Shown here: one piece after another, positions 1 to 8,281 of the stretch | Position numbering within the stretch: the stretch's first letter is position 1 | Layout: each line of letters begins with the position of its first letter | From: Rhodobacter capsulatus | Lineage (GTDB): Bacteria > Pseudomonadota > Alphaproteobacteria > Rhodobacterales > Rhodobacteraceae | Assembly: GCF_005144475.1 (NCBI RefSeq) | Contig: NZ_SWJZ01000015.1 | Coordinates: forward strand, 18,234-82,233 | DNA: 64,000 nucleotides | Direction of reading: 5' to 3' | Translations under genes and position numbers: made by a program | Notes under the pieces: model-generated | Database searches by the model: none | Told to the model about the DNA's origin: nothing | The model's input: the letters and a program-made list of their open reading frames with translations, nothing else

Positions 1-46
1 CCCCGGTTTTTCCTTCCATCTTTGAGCTTTCCGAAAGGAAGCCCCG

Positions 47-180
47 ATGATCGGCTTTGGGGGCCTGAGGATGCCGCATCTGGCGCGGCTGGTGCCCGGC
101 CGCGCCCATGCGGGGCGGTGTTCCTGATCCTCGCCGATCTGGGCGCCCGCATCGTCCGCGTCTCGGGGGTTGCGTCGCGC
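47..180 (+). pseudogene. Decayed N-terminal fragment of a CaiB/BaiF (family III) CoA-transferase
   Basis: A short frame opening at an ATG behind a good Shine-Dalgarno (gaaaggaag, about 35-43) encodes GGLRMPHLARLVPGRAHAG and stops at about 127. In a different frame the sequence continues as FLILADLGARIVRVSG. Joined across a frameshift, these resemble the canonical start of family III CoA-transferases/alpha-methylacyl-CoA racemases (GLRVVELA...GPG...LLADLGAEVIRVE). Nothing downstream continues the protein, because the COG0523 gene starts at 226. I read it as a frameshifted, truncated remnant. The match is by eye from family knowledge. Confidence 0.45.
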
Positions 181-196
181 TGCCCGGCCCCGTATG

Positions 197-211
197 TGTT
201 ATATTATAACA
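197..211. promoter_or_regulatory. Candidate Zur box (15-bp perfect palindrome)
   Basis: TGTTATATTATAACA is a perfect odd-centred inverted repeat in otherwise very GC-rich DNA, ending 14 bp before the GTPase start codon. It fits the TGTTATA-type operator described for proteobacterial Zur repressors, and COG0523 GTPases are classic Zur targets. Binding would block the promoter or transcription start. Assignment to Zur is inference. Confidence 0.6.
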
Positions 212-225
212 ATCACGAGGCCGCC

Positions 226-1338
226 ATGACCCGCATTCCCCTGACGCTCCTCACCGGTTACCTTGGCGCGGGCAAGACCACCTTGCTCAACGCGCTTCTG
301 GCCGATGCTTCGGCGGGGCGGATCGCGGTGGTGGTGAATGAATTCGGCGATGTCGGGCTGGATCACGATCTGATCATCGGCACGACCGAGGAAACCGTGC
401 TGCTCGCCTCGGGCTGCCTCTGCTGCACGGTGCGCGGCGATCTGGTCACGGCGCTGGACGGGCTGCTCATGCGGCGCGCGGCCGGAGACCTGGCCTTCGA
501 GCGCATCGTGATCGAGACCACGGGCCTGGCCGATCCGACGCCGATCCTGCACACGCTGGTCGTCGCGCCGCAGCTGGGCGGCAGGCTGCGGCTCGATGGC
601 GTGATCACCGTCTGCGATGCGGTGAACGGGGCGGCGACGCTCGATGCCGGGTTCGAAAGCGTGCAACAGGTGGCGATGGCCGATGTGCTGGTGCTGACAA
701 AGACCGATCTGGCCCACCCCTTCGACATCGCCCGGCTGGAAACGCGGCTGGCGGCGCTTGCCCCCGGTGCCCGGCTTTTGCACGCCCGGCACGGCCGGGT
801 GCCGCTGGCCGCACTTTTCGGCCACGGCGCCCCCGGGGCGGGCGGCACCCTGCCCGAGGCCGAAGCCTGGATCAAGGCGCCGCCGACCGCCCCGCAACCG
901 CCCTTCCCCGCCCAGCGATCCGGCCCGCCTTCCGGCCCGACGCATGGGCTCTTCGGCCTTCCCGCCGCCAGACCGAGCCCGCAGACCGCGATGATGCCCC
1001 CCGCCCGCCATGACGACCGCATCACCTCGGTCTCGATGGTGATCGACACGCCGATCCACCCGGTGATGCTCGACCTCTGGCTTGAGACGCTTCTGGCCAC
1101 CCGGGGCGCGGAAATCCTGCGGCTCAAGGCGGTGCTCTGGGCCGAGGGGATCGACACGCCCTATGTGATCCACGGCGTGCAGCATATCGTCGATCCGCCG
1201 GTGCGGCTGGCGCGCTGGACCGGCACCGACCGCAAAAGCCGCATCGTGATCATCGGGCGGGACCTGCCGCAACAGGCGCTGCGCGACAGTGTCGAGATGC
1301 TGCGGGCCGGAACGACGGTGCACCCGCTGACCGCCTGA
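226..1338 (+). CDS. COG0523 (CobW/ZigA-type) GTPase, putative zinc metallochaperone
   Basis: A G3E-family P-loop GTPase of 370 residues. The ATG at 226 follows GAGG with 5-nt spacing and opens directly on MTRIPLTLLTGYLGAGKTT, so the start is well supported and the longer upstream frame is not used. Seen: Walker A GYLGAGKTT (about residues 9-17), the metal-binding signature GCLCC at about 66-70, a TKTD guanine-specificity motif and a C-terminal CobW_C domain. Family members deliver metal to client proteins using GTP; the Zur-like palindrome upstream favours a zinc-starvation role (ZigA/ZagA type) over cobalamin synthesis. The region around residues 180-260 is Pro/Gly-rich with scattered His. 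The exact client is unknown. Confidence 0.85.
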   Translation: MTRIPLTLLTGYLGAGKTTLLNALLADASAGRIAVVVNEFGDVGLDHDLIIGTTEETVLLASGCLCCTVRGDLVTALDGLLMRRAAGDLAFERIVIETTGLADPTPILHTLVVAPQLGGRLRLDGVITVCDAVNGAATLDAGFESVQQVAMADVLVLTKTDLAHPFDIARLETRLAALAPGARLLHARHGRVPLAALFGHGAPGAGGTLPEAEAWIKAPPTAPQPPFPAQRSGPPSGPTHGLFGLPAARPSPQTAMMPPARHDDRITSVSMVIDTPIHPVMLDLWLETLLATRGAEILRLKAVLWAEGIDTPYVIHGVQHIVDPPVRLARWTGTDRKSRIVIIGRDLPQQALRDSVEMLRAGTTVHPLTA

Positions 1339-1351
1339 GGCCCGGGCCGCC

Positions 1352-2788
1352 TCAGGTCGCGTCGAAACGAAACAGCGCCAAGGAGCGTTCGCGTTCGTTC
1401 ACCTGCAACGGCCGGTTCACCGGGGCATGGGCGCGGGCGGTGCAATCGGCGCGTTCGCACAGATAGCAGTTCAACCCGATTTCCACCGGCCGGGTGCGGG
1501 CCAGGTCGATCCCCTCGGCATAGATCAGCCGCGGCGCATAGGCGACATCGCAACCGAGCCCGATCGCCAGCCGCTGCGCCGGGGCGCCATGCGTGCCCCC
1601 CGCCCGCGTCACCGTGCGCGCCACGGAAAAATAGCTGGCGCCTTCGGGCATGCGGATCACCTGCGTCTGCACCCGGTCGGGCATCTCGAAGGCGGCGTGG
1701 ATGTTCCAAAGCGGACAGGTGCCGCCAAAGCGCGAAAACGGAAACCGCCCGGCGCTGAAGCGTTTCGAGAGGTTCCCCGCCCGGTCCACCCGCACGAAAA
1801 AGAACGGGATCCCCCGCGCGCCGTCGCGTTGCAGCGTCGACATCCGATGCGCGGTCTGCTCGAAACTGGTGCCGAAGCGATGCGACAGAAGCTCGATGTC
1901 GTAGCGGTGCGACTCGCAGCTGGCCAGAAACCGGCCGTAAGGCATCATCAGCGCCGCGGCGAAGTAATTCGCGAGACTCACCCGCATCAGCGCCGCCGCC
2001 GCGGGATCATCGAGCCCCGCCTCGGCGATCAGCCGCGCCAGGATCGGTTCCTGCTCCAGACTGGCCAGCAGCACGCCGATCTGAAAGCGGCGGCTGGCTT
2101 GCCCGAGCAGTTCCGAGAGCAGCAATTCCCGCCGCTCGGGGTCATAGCGGCGCAGCTGGCCCCGCATCACCTCGGCCGGGTCGATCCGCACCGTCACCCC
2201 ATGCGCCGCCAGCCGCCCGGTCAGCGCCAGATGCGGCTCGTGCCGGTGCGGGGCCAATTCGTCCGCCAGATCCTCGGCGGCGCGGTCCAGCGCGTCGACA
2301 TGGTTGCGCCGGGCGTAAAACCAGGCCCGCACCGCCTCGACCGGGCGCGAGGTCTCGCCCAAAGCCTCGACCTTGTCACGGTCGGTCAGCGGGTTCTCCT
2401 CGGCCATCGGCGCCAGCACGGCGGCCCGATGCGCCGCCTGCAACCGCACGAAAGCCGCCGCGATCCGGGGCGAGGCCTGCAACACCGCCTCGATCTCGGC
2501 GCGGGGAACGGCATCGGCCCCGGCGGCGGGCGTCTTCAGCGCGGCGGCGAACTCGGCGGCCAGCTGCGCATCCGCGGCGGGCGAGAGTTCCGAGATGTTC
2601 AGATCATAAACCTCGGCCAGCCGCATCAGCAGCTTGACCGAGGCGGGGCGCTGATCGGCCTCGATCAGGGTGATGTAGCTCGCCGAGACCCCCAGTTCCG
2701 CCGCCATCTGCGCCTGCGTCAGCCCCAGCGACTGCCGCAGCACCTTCAGCCTTTGCCCGATGACCAGCTTTTCCGCCCGCGGCGCCAT
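1352..2788 (-). CDS. ScfR/RamB-type XRE-family regulator, divergent from aceBA
   Basis: A 478-residue transcription factor. An XRE helix-turn-helix lies at about residues 10-65 (LRQSLGLTQAQMAAELGVSA). An IrrE/M78-derived middle domain follows, then a DUF2083-type C-terminal domain. The HExxH zinc motif of active M78 peptidases is absent (FQIGVLLASLEQE instead), so this is a sensory fold and not a protease. Four C-terminal cysteines (GLGCD and NCYLCERADC) are shared with the paralogue at 11141-12526 and could hold a metal or Fe-S centre. Homologues (RamB, PrpR, ScfR) control acetate and propionate genes in response to acyl-CoA. Position divergent from malate synthase and isocitrate lyase indicates control of the glyoxylate bypass. 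Confidence 0.85.
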   Translation of the reverse strand: MAPRAEKLVIGQRLKVLRQSLGLTQAQMAAELGVSASYITLIEADQRPASVKLLMRLAEVYDLNISELSPAADAQLAAEFAAALKTPAAGADAVPRAEIEAVLQASPRIAAAFVRLQAAHRAAVLAPMAEENPLTDRDKVEALGETSRPVEAVRAWFYARRNHVDALDRAAEDLADELAPHRHEPHLALTGRLAAHGVTVRIDPAEVMRGQLRRYDPERRELLLSELLGQASRRFQIGVLLASLEQEPILARLIAEAGLDDPAAAALMRVSLANYFAAALMMPYGRFLASCESHRYDIELLSHRFGTSFEQTAHRMSTLQRDGARGIPFFFVRVDRAGNLSKRFSAGRFPFSRFGGTCPLWNIHAAFEMPDRVQTQVIRMPEGASYFSVARTVTRAGGTHGAPAQRLAIGLGCDVAYAPRLIYAEGIDLARTRPVEIGLNCYLCERADCTARAHAPVNRPLQVNERERSLALFRFDAT

Positions 2789-2836
2789 GTGACAATCCTT
2801 ACAGATTTTCCGCCTGTCACATGACGAAAGTGACAG
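2787..2836. promoter_or_regulatory. Candidate operator between the ScfR-type regulator and aceB
   Basis: ATGTGACA (2787-2794) and TGTCACAT (2815-2822) form a perfect 8-bp inverted repeat with a 20-bp spacer. A further TGACAG half-site follows at 2831-2836. The elements overlap the regulator's start codon and leader, as expected for an autoregulated divergent operator. No protein-binding evidence is available from sequence alone. Confidence 0.4.
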
Positions 2837-2944
2837 AACAACCCAATGCTTTCAAACACATAATGCACATGCGGCATAACATTACTAGCCTGACTTCACC
2901 CGAGTCACCCGGCGGCCCGAAGCCCCGCCCCCGAAAGGAACCCC

Positions 2945-4567
2945 ATGTCGCTGGATTGCCCATCCCCCACCGCCCCGCCGCTGGTCCTGCGCAACCTTCC
3001 CGGTCAGGATCTTGTGCTGACCCCCGAGGCGCTGGCCTTTCTGGCCGAGCTGCAGACCCGGTTCGGCACCCGCATCCATGCGCTGATGCTGGCGCGGGCC
3101 CGGCGGCAGGCGCGGATCGACGCGGGCGCCCTGCCCGATTACCTGCCCGAAACGAAAGAGATCCGGCAGGGTATCTGGGAGGCCGCGCCGGTGCCCGAAG
3201 CCCTGCGCGATCGTCGGGTGGAGATCACCGGCCCGGTCGAGCGCAAGATGATGATCAACGCGCTCAATTCCGGGGCGCGGGTGTTCATGGCCGATTTCGA
3301 GGATGCGACCGCGCCGAGCTTCGGCAATATCCTCGCCGGCCATCGCAACATGCTGGATTACCGCGACGGCACGCTGGCGTTCGACGATCCGAAGACGGGC
3401 AAGAGCTATCGCGTCGGCGCCGATCCGGCGGTCCTGATCGTACGGCCGCGCGGGCTGCACATGGCCGAGGCGAATGTGCTGCTGGCCGGGCAGCCGATCT
3501 CGGCGGCGCTCTTTGATTTCGGCCTGACGCTGTGGCATTGCGGCCGGGCGCTGGCGGCCAGCGGGCGCGGCCCGTTCTATTACCTGCCGAAGCTGGAAAG
3601 CCACCACGAGGCGCGGCTGTGGAACGAGGTCTTCGTCTTTGCCCAGGATCGCGTCGGGCTGGCGCGGGGCACGATCAAGGCGACGGTGCTGATCGAAACC
3701 CTGCCCGCCGCCTTCGAGATGGACGAGATCATCTGGGAGCTGCGCGCGCATATCGCCGGGCTGAACTGCGGGCGCTGGGATTATATCTTCAGCTACATCA
3801 AGACCTTGCGCAACCACAAGGATTTCACCCTGCCCGACCGCGCCGAGGTGACGATGGACCGCGCCTTTCTGGCCAGCTATGCGGCGCGGCTGGTGAAGGT
3901 CTGCCACCGGCGCGGCATTCACGCCATGGGGGGCATGGCGGCGGCGATCCCGGTGCGCGGCGACCCCGAGGCGAACGCCCGCGCCTTTGCCCAGGTCCGC
4001 GCCGACAAGCTGCGCGAGGTGGGGATGGGCCATGACGGCACCTGGGTCGCCCATCCCGATCTGGTGCCGGTCGCGATGGCGGTCTTTGACGCCGAGATGC
4101 CGGGGCCGAACCAGATCCGCATCCCGCGCCAGGCCTGGCGGATCGAACCGGCGATGCTTCTGCGCCCGCATGAGGGCCGGGTGACCGAGGCGGGTCTGCG
4201 CACCAACATCTCGGTGGCGCTCGACTATCTGGCGGCCTGGCTGTCGGGGCGCGGCGCGGTGCCGATCCGCAACCTGATGGAGGATGCGGCCACGGCCGAG
4301 ATCTGCCGCGCGCAGCTCTGGCAATGGCGCCATCATGGCGTTTCGGTGGCGCTTGCGGCGGGCGGCAGCCGGGGGGTGAGTTCTGACTGGCTGGGCGAAC
4401 TGGTGCAGCAGGAGATCGGCGCCGTGCTGGAGCGGATCGGGGCGAACGCCTTTCACCGCGGCCATTACGCCGCCGCCGCGCGGCTGCTGCTGGAGGCCGC
4501 CACCGCCGAAACCCTGCCCGATTTCCTCACCACCGCCGCCTATGCGGTTTTGAACGCGCTCGACTGA
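2945..4567 (+). CDS. aceB: Malate synthase A
   Basis: Condenses glyoxylate with acetyl-CoA to malate, the second step of the glyoxylate bypass; cytoplasmic. The 540-residue length fits the A isoform (about 530 aa) and not the 720-residue G form. Diagnostic stretches include GPVERKMMINALNSGARVFM, ADFEDATAPSF, VLIVRPRGLHM, the acetyl-CoA/glyoxylate-site region GRWDYIFSYIKTLRNH and GGMAAAIPVR. The ATG follows cccgaaaggaacccc, a strong ribosome site. aceA lies 123 bp downstream on the same strand and both are divergent from the ScfR-type regulator, forming an acetate-assimilation unit. Confidence 0.95.
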   Translation: MSLDCPSPTAPPLVLRNLPGQDLVLTPEALAFLAELQTRFGTRIHALMLARARRQARIDAGALPDYLPETKEIRQGIWEAAPVPEALRDRRVEITGPVERKMMINALNSGARVFMADFEDATAPSFGNILAGHRNMLDYRDGTLAFDDPKTGKSYRVGADPAVLIVRPRGLHMAEANVLLAGQPISAALFDFGLTLWHCGRALAASGRGPFYYLPKLESHHEARLWNEVFVFAQDRVGLARGTIKATVLIETLPAAFEMDEIIWELRAHIAGLNCGRWDYIFSYIKTLRNHKDFTLPDRAEVTMDRAFLASYAARLVKVCHRRGIHAMGGMAAAIPVRGDPEANARAFAQVRADKLREVGMGHDGTWVAHPDLVPVAMAVFDAEMPGPNQIRIPRQAWRIEPAMLLRPHEGRVTEAGLRTNISVALDYLAAWLSGRGAVPIRNLMEDAATAEICRAQLWQWRHHGVSVALAAGGSRGVSSDWLGELVQQEIGAVLERIGANAFHRGHYAAAARLLLEAATAETLPDFLTTAAYAVLNALD

Positions 4568-4690
4568 TGGACCCGATCCCGCTTTTTTCGCCCTTTGGCG
4601 GCCCGATCCCCGAAGCTTGCCTGAGACCCTCGGCGCAACCTTTTCCCGCTTCCCCCAACCCCCGGGCAGAGCCCGTCGAAAGGAAACATC

Positions 4691-6301
4691 ATGAAGAAAA
4701 GACAGACTTTTTCGGAAATCCGGTCCGCTATCCTGTGCCGCTACCCCTGCGGGGTCACGCCGGGTGGCGTTGCGGTCGATGACATCGTGCAGCTGCGGCT
4801 GCAAAACACCTGGGACACGCATCTGGACATCGCGCGGGCGATGGCCGGGGTGATGCGCGCCGACATGGCGGCCTATGACGCCGATCCGACGCAATTCACC
4901 CAATCCCTCGGTTGCTGGTCGGGCTTTCACGCCCAGCAGATGATCAAGGCGGTGAAACGGCTGCGCGGCACGGCACGCGGCACCTATGTCTATCTCTCGG
5001 GCTGGATGGTCGCCGGTCTGCGCAACCGTTGGGGCCATCTGCCCGATCAGTCGATGCATGAAAAGACCGCCGTCGCCGATCTGATCGCGGAGATCTACAC
5101 CTCCTTGCGGCAGGCCGACGAGGTGGCGATGAACGATCTCTTCAAGGCGCTGAAGGCCGCGCAGACCGAGACCGAGCGGCAGGCGGCGATTGCGGCGATC
5201 GACGGTTTCGAAACCCATGTCGTGCCGATCATCGCCGATATCGACGCGGGCTTTGGCAATGAACATGCGACCTATCTTCTGGCGAAAGAGCTGATCAAGG
5301 CGGGTGCCTGCTGTCTGCAGATCGAAAACCAGGTCTCGGATGCCAAGCAATGCGGCCATCAGGACGGCAAGGTGACGGTCCCGCGCGAGGATTTCATCGA
5401 GAAACTGCGCGCCTGTCGGCTGGCCTTCGAGGAGCTGGGGGTGGAGGACGGGGTGATCGTCGCCCGCACCGACAGCCTTGGCGCCGGTCTGACGCAGAAG
5501 GTGCCGGTGTCGCAGCGCCCGGGCGATCTGGCGGCCAACTACCTCAAATGGCTGGCGACCGAGCCGATCAGCGCCGAAAACCCGATCCGCGAGGGGGAAC
5601 TGGCGCTCTATCAGAACGGCGCTTTCGTCAAGCCGCAGCGGCTGGCGAACGGGCTGTTCCCGTTCCGCCCCGGCACCGGCCGCGCCCGGGTGGTGGAAGA
5701 TTGCATCGCCTCGCTGACGCTGGGCGGCGCCGATCTTTTGTGGATCGAGACCGACACGCCGAATGTCGATGAAATCGCCGGGATGGTGGCGGAAATCCGC
5801 AAGGTCGTGCCCGATGCGAAGCTGACCTACAACAACTCGCCCAGCTTCAACTGGACGCTGAACCTGCGCAAGCAGGTGCGCGCGCAGTGGCTGGCCGAGG
5901 GCACGATCACCGAGGACGCCTATCCGAACGGCCCCGAGCTGATGAAGCCCGACTATGACGACACGCCCCTGGGCCGCGAGGCCGATGCCTGGCTGAAGGC
6001 CTTCCAGACTGACATCGCGACGCGGGCGGGGGTGTTCCACAACCTGATCACCCTGCCCACCTTCCATCTGACGGCGAAATCGATGGATGAACTGTCGCGC
6101 GGCTATTTCGGCGACGACAAGATGCTGGCCTATGTCGCCACGGTGCAGCGCGCGGAAATCCGCGGCGGCGTCTCGGCGGTGAAGCATCAGCACGAGGTCG
6201 GCTCGGATCTGGGCGACACGTTCAAGGAGATGGTCGCGGGCGATCGCGCGCTCAAGGCGGGCGGGCATGCCAATACGATGAACCAGTTCGCGGCAGAGTA
6301 A
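4691..6301 (+). CDS. aceA: Isocitrate lyase (long form)
   Basis: Cleaves isocitrate to succinate and glyoxylate, bypassing the decarboxylating TCA steps. At 536 residues it belongs to the longer subfamily typified by Pseudomonas and Acinetobacter enzymes, not the 430-residue E. coli type. The catalytic signature appears as AKQCGHQDGK (KQCGH in place of KKCGH). Upstream are the Mg-binding DIDAGFGNEHA loop and the tandem CCLQIENQVSD segment; YNNSPSFNW occurs late. The ATG at 4691 follows gaaaggaaacatc. It shares orientation with aceB and probably the same regulation, although the 123-bp gap could hold a second promoter. Confidence 0.95.
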   Translation: MKKRQTFSEIRSAILCRYPCGVTPGGVAVDDIVQLRLQNTWDTHLDIARAMAGVMRADMAAYDADPTQFTQSLGCWSGFHAQQMIKAVKRLRGTARGTYVYLSGWMVAGLRNRWGHLPDQSMHEKTAVADLIAEIYTSLRQADEVAMNDLFKALKAAQTETERQAAIAAIDGFETHVVPIIADIDAGFGNEHATYLLAKELIKAGACCLQIENQVSDAKQCGHQDGKVTVPREDFIEKLRACRLAFEELGVEDGVIVARTDSLGAGLTQKVPVSQRPGDLAANYLKWLATEPISAENPIREGELALYQNGAFVKPQRLANGLFPFRPGTGRARVVEDCIASLTLGGADLLWIETDTPNVDEIAGMVAEIRKVVPDAKLTYNNSPSFNWTLNLRKQVRAQWLAEGTITEDAYPNGPELMKPDYDDTPLGREADAWLKAFQTDIATRAGVFHNLITLPTFHLTAKSMDELSRGYFGDDKMLAYVATVQRAEIRGGVSAVKHQHEVGSDLGDTFKEMVAGDRALKAGGHANTMNQFAAE

Positions 6302-6377
6302 ACCAAAGGGAGGATAGATGCGCCGTGCCGCCCCACGACCCCGGGGCGGCCGGATCTGCTCCGGTCCGCCCCGGCGC

Positions 6378-7508
6378 TCAGGCGAAGAGGCCGGGCACGG
6401 CGCCCTGCGGCCCGGCGCCGATCAGCGTCGCCAGGCTGCCCATCGCCGCCCAGTCGAGACCTTGCACCGGCGCAAGCCCGGCGCGATGACGCAGCAGCGC
6501 CAGCCGTTCCGCACACTCCGCAAGCGGGCCCGAAGCCAGACCGCCGCGCAGGACCCGCCGCTCGGGCAAGGCCTGACGCAGCTGCGCAACCAGCTGTGCA
6601 GAGCGCCCGTCGGCGGTCTCGGCAGCCATCCGCGGACCGGTCACGATCACCACCGCCCCGGCCTCGTCGCGCAGGCTGGCCAGAATGTCGCCGGTCTCGG
6701 GCTCAAGGATCACCCGCACCGACAGCCCCGCCAGCCGCAACAGATCCGCCTTCAGGATCGTGCCGATCATCTCGGCCTGCCCGGGCGGCAGCACGAGGCA
6801 GACGCGCCCGCGCGGATCGAGCGGCTGCGACGGCCGCCCCGCCCGCTGCAACAGGCTGTTGAGCCGGGTCTGCGCCAGAGCCCCCTCGGCAAGGCCGATG
6901 GCGGCGGCGTCCCGCATCTGACCCAGCCGCTGCAGGCAGGCCTCGACAAACCCGGCCCGCGCCTGCAGATCGTCGCGCGCCGTCACCGGCAAGGCCGGCT
7001 CGGCATCGCAATCCAGCAGCCGTTCGACGAAATCGGGCACCCGGCGCAACAGATCGGACTGCGCAAAGGATCCCAGCGCATGGTCCTGGGACAGATCGTC
7101 GAACACCGGCATCGCCAGCCGGAGGAGGTCTTCCTCGGGGCTCCAGGCCGCCCCCGCGCACAGGCGGGCCGCGTGCCGATGCACCACCGCGTGGAACAGC
7201 GGCCAGCGGGCAAACCGGCGCGCGTCGGTCCACCCGGCGGAGAGAAGCCGCACATCTTCCGGCACGGTGTCGGGCGCAATCTGCGCCATCGCGGCGCAAA
7301 GCTGCGGGCCGGGCCCTTCGATCCACTGCAGCCAGCCGTCCGTCGCCGCGACCGCGGCCCCGCTCAGCCCAAGATCGCCCGGCAGGGCCGCAAGATCGTG
7401 CCGGATCGACCCGCCCCGCCGCGCCCCCGCCCCCTCGGCCGTCCTGCCGATCAGAACCGCCCGCAGAAGCCGCGACCGGCCTCCCGAAACATCCGCCCTC
7501 GTGCCCAT
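6378..7508 (-). CDS. AppA-like protein: degenerate BLUF domain plus B12-binding-type fold
   Basis: A 376-residue protein. Residues about 13-100 align with BLUF photoreceptors: the glutamine region is kept (GWLQWIEGPG), followed by DVRLLSAGWTDARRFARW. The flavin-contacting Tyr near the N-terminus (AVLIGR) and the Asn (GLSG) are replaced, so normal BLUF photochemistry is doubtful. A helical linker resembling cobalamin cap domains precedes a Rossmann-like domain (GRVCLVLPPGQAEMIG through LRLAGLSVRVIL). This matches the B12-binding/SCHIC family but lacks the DxHxxG histidine. AppA of R. sphaeroides, which antagonises the PpsR photosynthesis repressor, has the same layout. The gene lies directly downstream of a cobalamin riboswitch. 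Its function is not established. Confidence 0.6.
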   Translation of the reverse strand: MGTRADVSGGRSRLLRAVLIGRTAEGAGARRGGSIRHDLAALPGDLGLSGAAVAATDGWLQWIEGPGPQLCAAMAQIAPDTVPEDVRLLSAGWTDARRFARWPLFHAVVHRHAARLCAGAAWSPEEDLLRLAMPVFDDLSQDHALGSFAQSDLLRRVPDFVERLLDCDAEPALPVTARDDLQARAGFVEACLQRLGQMRDAAAIGLAEGALAQTRLNSLLQRAGRPSQPLDPRGRVCLVLPPGQAEMIGTILKADLLRLAGLSVRVILEPETGDILASLRDEAGAVVIVTGPRMAAETADGRSAQLVAQLRQALPERRVLRGGLASGPLAECAERLALLRHRAGLAPVQGLDWAAMGSLATLIGAGPQGAVPGLFA

Positions 7509-7560
7509 GGTCCCTGCCCTCCTCGGTCATGCCTGAACAGGGCGGGGAAATGGCGACACG

Positions 7561-7609
7561 AAAAAAGGCGGCGGGCCTTCGGCGTCACGTCCCCCCGGTG
7601 CACCCCGCC
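7561..7609 (-). terminator. Putative intrinsic terminator in the riboswitch expression platform
   Basis: On the minus strand, GGCGGG (7604-7609) can pair with CCCGCC (7570-7575), with an inner GCCGAAGGC hairpin, followed by a run of six T (7561-7566). It lies between the cobalamin aptamer and the AppA-like gene. A transcription-attenuating platform is the simplest reading. The stem is short and its loop long, so folding is uncertain. Confidence 0.45.
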
Positions 7610-7621
7610 CGAAACGTCTGC

Positions 7622-7798
7622 GATGGCAGGTCTCCTGGCTTGCGGGTCATCGCGCCCCCGGACCTTCCCGGGTCGGTGACCCAGTGGCATTTCCGGCGTT
7701 GCTCGTCGCTCACAGTTGCGGGGGCAGCCGCGGCCTTGCCCCGAAAGGCGCACCGCATTCCCTTTTCAGGCGCAGCCCGGAAGACGGCGCCACCATCG
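7622..7798 (-). promoter_or_regulatory. Cobalamin (AdoCbl) riboswitch upstream of the AppA-like gene
   Basis: The reverse complement carries all hallmark elements in order: GGGAATGCGGTG, CTGCCCCCGCAACTGT, a GCCACTGGG segment, and the B12 box AGCCAGGAGACCTGCC (minus strand of 7625-7640). P1 closes by perfect pairing of GATGG at 7622-7626 with CCATC at 7793-7797 (plus-strand reading). The first gene downstream on this strand is the AppA-like gene, 113 nt away. Ligand binding normally switches the downstream gene off. Confidence 0.93.
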
Positions 7799-8009
7799 CC
7801 GCAAGAATGAAAGCAACCGGCGGCGCTGTAAAGCGGGTTTGCGCCCCCGAAGGGCCGTTGCGCGGCACTCGGTCGCAGGGCGCAGCGGCGCAATCGCCTG
7901 TCTGCACTGGCCCCGGCGGGCCTTGGGGCACGGGCGGCGGCAGCCGCGGCGGCCGCAAACGGAAAGCTACATGTTGACAGGAAGCGCCAATTGATTGCTA
8001 TATCGTGAC

Positions 8010-8174
8010 GCTCTGGGTCTTGTGGTTCCCCCGCAAGCCAAGAGGGAAGCCGGTGCGATTCCGGCGCTGCCCCCGCAACTGTAAGCGGCGAGCGCGGCTG
8101 ATCATGCCACTGGGCCCCGGCCCGGGAAGGCCAGCCAAGCTGTGACCCGCAAAGCCAGGAGACCTGCCCGGAGC
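8010..8174 (+). promoter_or_regulatory. Cobalamin (AdoCbl) riboswitch upstream of nrdD
   Basis: GGGAAGCCGGTG, GCTGCCCCCGCAACTGTAAG, GCCACTGGGC and the B12 box AGCCAGGAGACCTGCC occur in the consensus order. P1 is formed by GCTCTGGG (8010-8017) with CCCGGAGC (8167-8174), 8 bp including one G-U. It precedes the class III RNR operon by about 107 nt. Repressing a B12-independent RNR when cobalamin is plentiful, and the B12-dependent class II enzyme can act, is a known regulatory logic. Confidence 0.95.
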
Positions 8175-8281
8175 CTTGATGACCACCGCTGGCGGAGGGC
8201 CTTGCGGGGGCGCTTTCGGACCCGTTGCCCGGGGCCGTTTCGCGTTCCCGTCCCTGCAAAGGCCCAAGGACGAGGACCGCG

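Noticed and set aside
2885..6268. A 1127-codon open frame antisense to aceB and aceA
   Set aside because: Its residues are Arg/His/Gln-rich without any domain. It is a high-GC shadow of two well-supported genes.
6318..7679. Open frame starting behind aagggagg just after aceA
   Set aside because: Despite the good ribosome site it runs antisense to the AppA-like gene and its residues show no domain. The Shine-Dalgarno-like sequence is probably coincidental.
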